A stretch of 64,000 bases of DNA, from assembly GCF_947623445.1 (NCBI RefSeq), contig NC_135240.1, positions 27,962,001-28,026,000 on the forward strand. The letters run 5' to 3'. This document shows, in pieces, positions 55,435-64,000 of the stretch. A model generated the notes under the pieces. It did not search any database. It saw only the letters and a list, made by a program, of their open reading frames with translations, and was not told where the DNA came from. The stretch is from Clavelina lepadiformis. Lineage: Eukaryota > Chordata > Ascidiacea > Aplousobranchia > Clavelinidae. The position numbers were made by a program, and so were the translations under genes. How positions within the stretch are numbered: position 1 is the stretch's first letter; every line of letters begins with the position of its first letter.

Positions 55435-56376
55435 ATGTCAGCTTTGAAGTTTTCTGATAAAGAAAACACAAATTGTAAAAACATTAAAAGCAATATTGGA
55501 TGTTTGATAGCAACTAAGGAAAAAAACAAAAAAAAACGTTTTTGTTGCACTGTTTGTGATAAATCTTTTAAAAAGAATTCAGCCTTGAATGTTCATTTAA
55601 GGACTCACACTGGTGAGCAGCCATATCAATGTCGGATTTGTTGCAAATCATTTTCACAAAACAGCAGTATGAAAACTCATATGAAAGTCCACACTGGAGA
55701 GCAGCCTTATCAATGTGATGTTTGCTGCAAACCATTTTCACGGAACAGTAATTTGCAGCGTCATATGGAAGTACATAATGGAGAGCGTCCTTATCAATGC
55801 GATGTTTGCTGCAAATCATTTTTAAAGAACAGCTATTTGCAGCGTCATATGAACGTCCACACTGGAGAGCGTCCTTATCAATGTGATGTTTGCTGCAAAT
55901 CATTTTCACTGAACAGCAATTTTCAGCATCACATGAAAATCCACACTGGTGAGCAGCCGTATCCATGTCGGATTTGTTGCAAATCATTTTCACGGAACCG
56001 CGATTTGCAGTCTCATATGAGAGTCCACACTGGAGAACGTCCTTATCAATGCAATGTTTGCTGCAAATCATTTTCACACAATAGTAGTTTAATAAGTCAT
56101 ATAAAAGTCCATATCGGAGAGCGCCCTCATCAATGCGATGTTTGCTGCAAATCATTTTCACGAAACAGCCATTTGCAGCGTCATATGACAGTCCACACTG
56201 GAGAGCGTCCTTATCAATGCGATGTTTGTTGCAAATCATTTTTGCTGAACAGCAATTTGCAGCGTCACATGAAAACCCACACTGGAGAGCGTCCTTATCA
56301 ATGTCAGGTTTGCTGCAAATCATTTTCACAGAACAGCGCTTTGCAGCGTCATATGAAAGTCCATAATGACGAGTAG
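55435..56376 (+). CDS. B-type C2H2 zinc-finger protein, 10 fingers
   Basis: Encodes 313 residues from MSALKFSDKENTNCKN. After some 35 leader residues come ten fingers (the first FCCTVCDKSFKKNSALNVH), ending HNDE-TAG. Variable positions differ widely (SMKT, NLQR, YLQR, NFQH, DLQS, SLIS, HLQR). The leader lacks its first 60-odd codons, sharing the deletion junction with gene 45955. The frame is open upstream to the junction, so an upstream exon could extend it. Decayed fingers follow at 56377-56470. Nuclear DNA binding is inferred. Confidence 0.88.
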   Translation: MSALKFSDKENTNCKNIKSNIGCLIATKEKNKKKRFCCTVCDKSFKKNSALNVHLRTHTGEQPYQCRICCKSFSQNSSMKTHMKVHTGEQPYQCDVCCKPFSRNSNLQRHMEVHNGERPYQCDVCCKSFLKNSYLQRHMNVHTGERPYQCDVCCKSFSLNSNFQHHMKIHTGEQPYPCRICCKSFSRNRDLQSHMRVHTGERPYQCNVCCKSFSHNSSLISHIKVHIGERPHQCDVCCKSFSRNSHLQRHMTVHTGERPYQCDVCCKSFLLNSNLQRHMKTHTGERPYQCQVCCKSFSQNSALQRHMKVHNDE

Positions 56377-59300
56377 CAGTATCAACTTGAGATTTGTTGC
56401 AAATCATTTATACTAAGCAGCGATCTGGAGCATCATTATAATGATGACGGCCATATGGCGGTACACCTCGTCTAGAATGCTTATAAATGCGGTGTTTGCT
56501 TTGAATTACTTTCACCTAGCAGCTATTTGCGACACTGGAGACCGACGATAGCATTGTTCTTCTTCTGGGAAGTCATATTCGGATGGAAGTCGTATTTATC
56601 AGGACACAGGAAATTTTTCAACAACGGATCACCAGACAAATGTTGACATTTTAAAAAGCTATTTCGACATAAATCTTCTTTTAAAAATCATTTTCATTTT
56701 ATTCTTAAAGAGTCTGTTCTTTAATGATTCATGTTTTGAAATCATATTTGCTCCAACATTTCAAGATTGTTTTCTTGATGCAAACACATACATTTTTAAG
56801 GCCTTAGTTGACATTCATCTTGTAACAATGTTATTAGTTTTAGATTTCTTTATTTTGTCATGTAAGTGATTGAGTATTATTTAAAAACTGGAACTTCATT
56901 CGGCAAAGCTAGAGATTTTCAAGATCACTGTTTATTTTTCATTTGCTGCTGGCAACTTTATGGTTTACTATAGAATGTTTTCTTACAGAAACAAACAAAT
57001 TCTACACCGTGCGTAGACCAATGCAAAAATGATTTGAAATGATGACACTTTGAATAAATATACTTATACAAATACACTTGACATAAATATACTTTTAAAT
57101 TTCCCCGTTATTCTTACAAAATCTGTTCTTCAGCGAATCGTTGTTTTTACACCATTTTTGCTGCAACATTTGAAGATTGTTTTCAATTTTATTGGTGTAT
57201 AAATGCCGTAAATTGAACAAGAATCAATAAGCTATTTGCACCCAACCCCACACTCTCACAACTACTTCTACTATGGACCGACTTTCAAAGTTTACTTTGG
57301 ACTTTATGTGAAACATTCGATTACCGTGTTAATTGGATCTACATCTAGAGTTTAAATCAGCAAAGCTAGAGATGAATTTGTTAAAAACTTCATTATAACT
57401 TATTTTTCAAATCATTTTTGCGAAATCACAAATTGCATAGTCATATAAAATTCTATATTGGACAGCGCCTTTATTAATGTAATGTTTCTTTCAAATAGAT
57501 ATGTTACACACTGGAGAGCGCAATTAATCAAATTTTTAGTTTAGGTGTGAATCAGATCTACTGTAAGTGTAGATGTGGTAATGTTTTGGTATTTGTTAAC
57601 ATTTATCGTTACAGTAACATTAACATTGACACCACATAAAGCTAGTTTGTTGATTTGCCATTTATGCCAATGATTGTTATGTTTTGCGCCATAAAGATCT
57701 TGTTTCATTTTTAAACATTTGCAAAGGTCATGTTACGAACTATGAACCAATTTAATATGTTTTTCTTTTGTTTTTCGCTGATTGCAATGTCTTTGAATTG
57801 ACGTATTAATTTTGCCAGTTTATTTATATTTTCTGTATTCACATCATATGCAGTTTCCATTTCACATTCATTTTCTTAGCAAATAGGTCATAAACTCATA
57901 AGCATAAATTGCACCACATTCAACTGTGGAGTGTCAACCCGAGCAATGAGTGATCTGATATCACAAGGAATTTGCTTTGCCCCAAAGAAAAATAAGAATA
58001 AAAAATTTTCAATGTTGATAAAAGCGACCACAATATTTTATGCATTATATAAATTTTTCTTCAAAGGGAGCAAAGTTATCGGTATATAGTTGCAGTCTAT
58101 TCAACAAGATACAAAAATAATTTGCACACATCCCAAAGCTTTCGGAACTACTTTTAAAACTGATTGACTGTCAAACTTTACTTTGGAATTTATGTGATGT
58201 TTTCAGTTTACGCCTTAATTCTGTTTTAAATGTAGATGATACGATCATAAAACTTTTCTTTGTCAACCGTTTAAAAGATATTTTTGGTGTTTGTTTACAC
58301 ACAGAGTTATTGTAATGTTAGTATTGAAACTGCTTTCACATCAGCACGGCTGTTTTGCTGCACATAGCAACGCTAGCACATGTTGTTATTTTTCATTGTT
58401 TCATTCGTCATTTTGTTGAATGCATCATTTCTAAATACTTCTATTTTTTGCAATTTCTTTGTGTTCTCTTCATTTTACAGTTTTGCGCATTCAGTTTCTT
58501 TCCCCAGCAAATAGGTTACAAATATAAACAATGTCATATATAATTGCGGAATGTAATTCAGGTGGTATCCATCGAACAGGAGTGTCATCCAAACATTATG
58601 TTGAGATTTTTTTTAAAACAATGACCAGTGGTGGTCAAAGTAATCACATAAGTTACTTAAGTAGAAGTTCTGTTCTCCTTGAAAAAATGTAAGTCACTAT
58701 AAGTGCAAGTATTGTGGTTTGAAAGCTGCTCTCAAGTATGAAGCAGATCCTTTTGAACTACTGAAATAACAAGTAGTTTGAGAAGTAATTATTGATATGA
58801 AATGAGGTTATGAAAGTACAAATTACCAAGAGCTTGCTCAAACCAATACAGCTGCATGGAAATACATTAATGTGTAAAGCTAATTAGTTGCAAATAAAAC
58901 TTTGTCAGGATATTTTCATGAAAATCAAGTTGCAGACGCTTCATAAATATGTGAATGCCAATGAAAGTTATTTTCTAACTACAACACTAACAATTTTCTA
59001 CTTATAAAATATAAGCCAAATTTCTCACTATTTTTTCGTTAACGATTTATTGACAAAACCATTTTAAAGCTATGCTGGGAGCCGATAATGTGACGTCACA
59101 TAGTTGGATCGCCTTCAAACATGGTTCAAGCACATATCGTATCAATGAAAAGTTGATGTCGGAAAACTCATTTCGACGAATGTAGTGGATGCATTGGACG
59201 GACTTTTTTAATATTTCTGCAGTAAAAGATGATTGACTAATTATTATAAGTTGGTTTTTAAAATTAAATAGGAGTTATGTGTACTGTGTGACCTTGCTAC

Positions 59301-59480
59301 CTACAAGAGCACTTTCATGCTCAACTATTTGGTATAATAGTACTGGTACGGTAGTGCAAAAAGTGATGTCGTAAATTGACTAGAAGAAGATATTGGTAAA
59401 CAGTCTTTCCATTAACAAACACATAATTTATTTTGGAATGATTTTAGGATACGAATTTGTTATCACAGATAACCGAACTA
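56377..59480. repeat. Decayed finger tail and block P, copy 2
   Basis: Begins with finger remnants (QLEICCKSFILSSDLEHHYN-like at 56380-56440), then the terminal decayed fingers, then block P as at 31331-34310, including the finger relic at about 57411-57530. No intact gene. The block ends at about 59480 (AACCGAACTATTATAAG). Confidence 0.85.
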
Positions 59481-60462
59481 TTATAAGTGCGTGACCAAAA
59501 CCAACAAGCTTTTAACTAAACTTTTAAATAAATTTGTGTTGAAAAAGAATATCAATACTTTGAATGTATCAAGTTATGCGTCCTATGGCTTCGTGCAACT
59601 GGGAAATTATTGACGGTACATTACATTTCTGGAAGCACGATTGACTGTTGTTGATGTCGCCATTCAAGCGTTACAAATTCCATTGTTTGTGTGTGCGGCG
59701 CATAAATAAACCAGTTAATAAAAAATATTCCGTCATCTGCGTTGACGTAACAAATGCGATACGCATGCGTGTTTGTTCCGGTATCGGTGTTTGCAAACTG
59801 CAACGCACGCTGCAAATCCTAATTTTTGCGTTTTGACCCATTTTGCTATGTCAATGTTCCCGTTCATTAACAAATGTCAGCAGCAACTGGCATTGTTTTC
59901 CATTCACACAGAGTTAATAATGAAAGAAATGATTAGGTATATATGGTGATTAACGCCTCACCAAACAATGATCTAATTACGGCTACAAAACGATAAGACT
60001 GCATTTGATTGAATGAAATCATCTGCGGCAGACTATGTATAATAATTGATTTTCCAAATTGGATACCATATTCGTGCCTATTCAGTGGAATCCCATAAAA
60101 ACATTGACTAATAAGCTACAAACATACAAAGCTTTTTATGCTTTATGAAAGCAATTTTAATGGTTTGATTAAACTGCTATACGATTAATCGTGGCCATTG
60201 TTTCGACATAAAACTGCAAGATGCAATCGACCAGGTATTATGTATTAAAAATGCCAGCCATTCAGCAGTGTATGGTATACACTTTTGCATTTGATCGTGA
60301 TTTTACCTACGGTTTTCACCCAAAATTTGTTGACTGGAGTATTTGGCAACGGTCTGTTTGCAAAGCGTTTTTGATTTGTTATTCAGTACAAGACGTACTT
60401 CGTTGTTGTTCCATAACAGTGGTCGCGATTTACCACAGGAAACGAAAGGAAACCGCCGACAT
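59481..60462. other. Single-copy region, no gene recognised
   Basis: Less AT-rich than the repeats. Short frames at 59621-59815 (minus) and 60221-60475 (plus) have no family I can name. It may belong to the same broken gene as the coding-like pieces at 60463-60872. Confidence 0.35.
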
Positions 60463-60872
60463 TCATTCGCTGTGATCATCTTGCAGGCAGGCTAAAACAG
60501 TTTCTGTTGCGTTGTTTAGCAGACTTGTCACAGTTCCAAAATCTTCCCCGTGCTTTTCGATGCAGGCTTAGTACTCAGCAAACAACCTCGACTGGCACTT
60601 GATGGCAAACTTCTTTCGAAAACGTGCTTCCTTCACGCTGTTAGTGTTGTGATAATAAGGGGATATTATAGTAAAGTATAAAGATCGAATACGGTGTAGA
60701 ATTCTTGCTTTCGGACGTATGCTTTGCGAATCATGGCGTCAGTGATGCATCGTATTGCGAGCCGATCCCTTCCTGTTTCCGTTTTAAGTTGTGCCTGCCT
60801 ATCCTGCGTGAGGTATGCACAGCTGTTCAATGCGTTTTTTCTAGTAAGATTATCGCTGCAACGTGGACGTCT
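60463..60872 (-). pseudogene. Unrecognised coding-like relic on the minus strand
   Basis: Two minus-strand stretches look like protein rather than noise. The first (60872-60666) includes QAQLKTETGRDRLAIRCITD and AMIRKAYVRKQEFYTVFDLY, then a stop. The second (60639-60463) reads EARFRKKFAIKCQSRLFAEY, a TAA, then ACIEKHGEDFGTVTSLLNNA and TETVLACLQDDHSE with a stop. They lack a start codon. An acceptor-like CACTAACAG lies just before the second, so they may be exons of one gene, but the internal stop argues for decay. I cannot assign a family. Confidence 0.4.
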
Positions 60873-61384
60873 TTATGCTGTTGCTGTGCTAATATAGGCT
60901 ATGGTCTAAATGCAATTGTTCAAGGAAACTTCAATATAATCAGTATATACAGTTGTCATTCCTGTGTAACCATTCTTGATATCAATTTGAAGACGTTGAG
61001 CTGTAAGATAGTCAACTTTATTGTAATGTTTAAAAACCAACAAGGACTTTGGTCATATATTATAGCAGTGGAAAATAAGTCATTATAATATTGATCAGTG
61101 CTAATTGAAGATAGCCTTCAGAAAATAAGCCGTCAAGGTAAATAATGAAATCTGTGGTTGAGAAAAGCAGACGATGACCCCATGAGAATCATATATTGTT
61201 ACCCGCAATAGACATTTCGACAATTACTTATTGTAGTTAAGTGGGTCAACCTCTCAAGTTCAGGTGCCGTATACCCATTTTCCATTACAGTGTCTTCTAT
61301 AAGAAAGAGCTTATACAGGCGAAGCTTTCGAAGACGCCGAGCAAGGGATCGAAAGGTATGGACGCAGCATGTCTGATGCATTAC
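60873..61384. other. Gap without assigned gene
   Basis: Contains a minus-strand acceptor-like TTTCTTATAG at about 61298 followed by an open frame (DTVMENGYTAPELERLTHLT) and a donor-like GGGTAACA at about 61205. It could be a further exon of the candidate gene at 61385-62054, but the phase does not fit exon b, so no exon is called. Confidence 0.3.
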
Positions 61385-62054
61385 CGGTTGTTCTTGAGTT
61401 GATTAAATTGGCTTGAAAAAACCGGCAAAAACTTTGAATCGTTGTCAGTTGTGGGAACGTCAACGGCAAAGCCATCACGTTGTAAATTTTTGGCAAATGT
61501 CTCCCCTAGGTCGCGTTCCATGCTGCCTATAAAGAAAACAGAAATAAATACGATCGCTACTATCATATAAAAATGGCTGTAAAATGGCAAATTAAATTTC
61601 AAACATCTCGAAAACAACTCGTGATTCGTGACGCAATTGTCACACTGCGTCACTTAATGAAGCATCAATGTCGGTAAAATATAGACTGCACTTTAGGATT
61701 ATTTGTACTGCATTATATAGATTGTCGAATCACCAATCATTCTAATACGATCCCCGCCAATAGCTGATGCAGGAATTAGATAACTCACCACTAACCTGAT
61801 GATGACACCAACGATATAACGAACTTTAAAGAGTTCTTTATATCGTTGATGACACCTTTGTCACAGAAGACATTTCGTCCGGGGTAATAAGGATGACCCT
61901 TTGTAAACTTGTACTGCTTACATTTATTCTGAACAGCATAGTAACAAGCATAAATAGACAGTTGGATTAAAAATTTCACTTGTAAGGGGTCACTTTCCAA
62001 TAGAAAGATAATTTTAAGCCGGCAACATGGCGAATGTGAAGATGTTGCATTCAA
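61385..62054 (-). other. Candidate two-exon coding segment, unrecognised
   Basis: Exon a (62054-61796) ends in CAG|GTTAGT with residues KGHPYYPGRNVFCDKGVIND before SLVSSS. Exon b (61526-61385) follows TTTTCTTTATAG and encodes SMERDLGETFAKNLQRDGFA and DSKFLPVFSSQF, ending at CCG|GTAATG. Joining them keeps the frame, through a split Gly codon. No family is recognised. The small palindromic insertion at 61810-61847 lies in exon a, which weakens the case. Confidence 0.3.
61801..61856. repeat. 38-bp palindrome between 9-bp direct repeats
   Basis: GATGACACC occurs at 61801-61809 and 61848-61856. Between them lie 38 bases that are nearly their own reverse complement (AACGATATAA.GAACT arm, with TTAA at the centre). 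Confidence 0.85.
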
Positions 62055-63610
62055 AGCGTCATATTAAAAAAACTAGGAAATTTTCCGGTCCAATGCGCAC
62101 GTGATGAAAACATGGACTAATTTGTTATTGTTTTGGCCATAGCTGGTTGCAGGTGTAAGCTAACTGGTAAATTTTGTGTGGGTTTAAATTTTCGGTATTT
62201 TGGAGTATTTGTTCTAAAAGTTTAAGCTCAAAACTTGCTGTAAAGTTTATGTGGTTGTTATAAAAAGTTGAGCACAAGGATTCTCTCACAATTAACACTG
62301 TAGGCAGCAATAACCTAGATTTCGTTACAAGCAGAAATTCAAGGAAGGATTATGATGTTATTTTGCGATAGTAGCTTCATGATTTAATGTACTTTGCATT
62401 GAAAAGCCTATGTTTTTGAATTCGGTCATGACCCCTTAAATGTGTTTTTGATATTGTTTTACATAGGCTACAGAGTTATCGTAATGTTAGTATTAACACA
62501 GATTGCACATAAGCAATAGCGTACTTCTTAGCTTCACATGGGTATCTAGGGTTGCCATGCGTCAGGATTTTCCCAGACATGACCGGGATTTTGGTGTTCC
62601 AATTTGCATCAGAAGGAAATGTTAAAAAGTGCTTAAATTACCTGGATTTTTGAACAATGCATTTTATAAAATCTAAATCTATTTTCACAGTAAGAATTTG
62701 TTTAGTGCTAAAGATTGAACAAAGTTATTGTTTTACTGTTGAGAATAATAAAGCGAAAATGTAACTTCACTGACGAGATGAAGGCAAGCTGCTTCCAGTA
62801 GAAGACCCACATGCAGGCATAGGTCCTTCTGGGCTTATCGGTTACATGACATCGCCTTAACGCCAATATAGTGTGTTTTTAGTTAACTTTGCTTTGTGGC
62901 ATAGTAATTTTTATTAGCCTATTTGGTAATTGAGCAAATTGGCTTATTTGCTTGTCAAGTCATTTGACTAGGCTAGTTTATTTTGTGAGATCAATTTGGC
63001 TGTTTACTGTGTAGTAACCAGACCTACCTTTGTATTTGTAACTTTTCAGCAGTGAATGTAGCAAAATTGATCTTATTTTCGTTAAGCAGATAAAAGGTAT
63101 AATATTAATGTAAAAGAAAGTTGTTGGACTAAACAAATGTGGCAATTCTGTGCTTTTTTTCCTCCGTGAAAGTAGTGTTGTCTTTCGGACAAAATAAGGC
63201 ATTTGGCTTAGTACAATGTAAGAACATACTGTAAAATCGAACTATATAGCGCCTGTTTGGTGTCGCCAAAGTTAGTCATTGAGACCGTCGGGAATTTGAC
63301 TTTTTCAGTTATGGTAACCTTATGCTAGCACATGTTTATCTCAAATTGCTTTGAGTTTTGTTGAATGCAACGTCCTTGAATGCTTCTGAGAATTTTTAAA
63401 GTTTCACAAGTTTCTTTATATTGCCAACATTTTAACAGAAGTGCATGTTAATTTTCTTTCCCTAGCAAATAGGTTACAAAAATAAATAATTTCATGTATA
63501 ATCATGGAATGTTATTCATTTGGTATCCATCTAACGCTACATTAAACATCAATTTTTGTTTTGTTTTATCATTTTTGTCAATTGTTTAGCTAGCAACTTC
63601 ATTGTTTAGT
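62055..63610. other. Non-coding region, 5' flank of right-edge A gene
   Basis: No gene seen up to about 63340. From there the DNA matches the 5' flank of A/B leader relics (about 4720-4868 and 40370-40515), including an AGCAAATAGGTTACAAAAAT-like stretch near 63463, so it is probably intron or promoter of the A-type gene at the edge. Confidence 0.5.
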
Positions 63611-63691
63611 ATGTAGTGTCATCCACATGGTAAGCATGTCAAGATTGTTTTAAAAAGAATCAGTGATACGATCTTACAAAAATTAAAATCT

Positions 63692-64000
63692 ATGCAACAA
63701 CATGGTGTGAAGTTGGAATTTGCCAAAATACAAGAAAACATGGAAGACATGTATTTAAATTTTCTTGCAGAAACAAAAAGAACTGAAACCATGAACATTG
63801 CAATGCCATTTGAAGAAACATTGCAACCATCAGCTATACCGTCTGAGTCTGATACTAGCATTAGTATTCAGGAAGTTCATTCAGAGAAGGCATCAGCTAT
63901 AGCTCATCTTGAAGCTATTGAAGAAAAATCTTTGTCATTGCAAGATATTGAGATTTTCCCGACTGAGACAGATGCCACATTTACTCTCATGTCAAATACT
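63692..64000 (+). CDS. A-type coiled-coil zinc-finger gene, partial at window edge
   Basis: The homologous start at 63611 is ATG-TAG, where other A genes have ATG-GAG (Met-Glu), so that start is dead. The next in-frame ATG at 63692 gives MQQHGVKLEFAKIQENMEDM, a coiled-coil part, then the linker (SISIQEVHSEKASAIAHLEA, EEKSLSLQDIEIF) and runs off the window at TFTLMSNT. The frame is open for 128 codons after the TAG. It is more diverged than the four A genes at 8-22 kb. Whether fingers follow cannot be seen. It may be expressed from an upstream exon or from the second ATG. Confidence 0.6.
   Translation, partial: MQQHGVKLEFAKIQENMEDMYLNFLAETKRTETMNIAMPFEETLQPSAIPSESDTSISIQEVHSEKASAIAHLEAIEEKSLSLQDIEIFPTETDATFTLMSNT

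Overview
This is an AT-rich, intron- and transposon-bearing animal genome segment. Arrays of C2H2 zinc fingers, a SUPT7L-like SAGA subunit, a serine-racemase pseudogene and hAT, piggyBac, pogo-like, MULE-like and LTR elements all point to a metazoan. Composition and the compact, repeat-shuffled layout would suit an invertebrate chordate such as a tunicate, but nothing here proves the taxon. No bacterial-style operons, rRNA or tRNA genes or CRISPR arrays were seen.

The window is dominated by one locally amplified zinc-finger family. Two forms occur. B-type genes (5962, 9597, 14436, 19381, 29967, 45955, 55435) carry 9 to 12 C2H2 fingers after a short acidic, lysine-rich leader. A-type genes (8189, 12217, 17056, 21507 and a partial one at the right edge) carry an N-terminal coiled coil, the same leader, and one finger before a premature stop. 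From 5.9 to 22.2 kb they alternate B-A-B-A-B-A-B-A, all on the plus strand, joined by a recurrent spacer of decayed fingers, a conserved block and a candidate 5' intron. The section 9312-14150 is repeated almost perfectly at 14151-18989 (4,839-bp period).

The array ends at 22.2 kb, where a finger runs into a broken intronless serine-racemase copy, followed by a convergent SUPT7L-like gene (23741-24529, minus). Beyond it, larger duplicated blocks recur: block Q (1005-5560, 25142-29650, 36492-40695), block P (1-1004, 31331-34310, 56377-59480) and block Z (34690-35800, 40696-41527, 48170-49310). Insertions present in one copy and absent from its paralogue give clear element boundaries: hAT MITEs with 8-bp duplications, a solo-LTR candidate and a short LTR element with 371-bp LTRs.

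From 41.5 to 54.9 kb there are two copies of a nested transposon complex: a hAT transposase gene split by a MULE-like element, with a pogo-like element and a piggyBac derivative in the second copy. The stretch 59.5-63.6 kb is mostly single copy within the window, with two unrecognised minus-strand coding-like segments, and ends in another A-type gene. The expected job of the intact genes is sequence-specific DNA binding in the nucleus; their targets cannot be read from the sequence.
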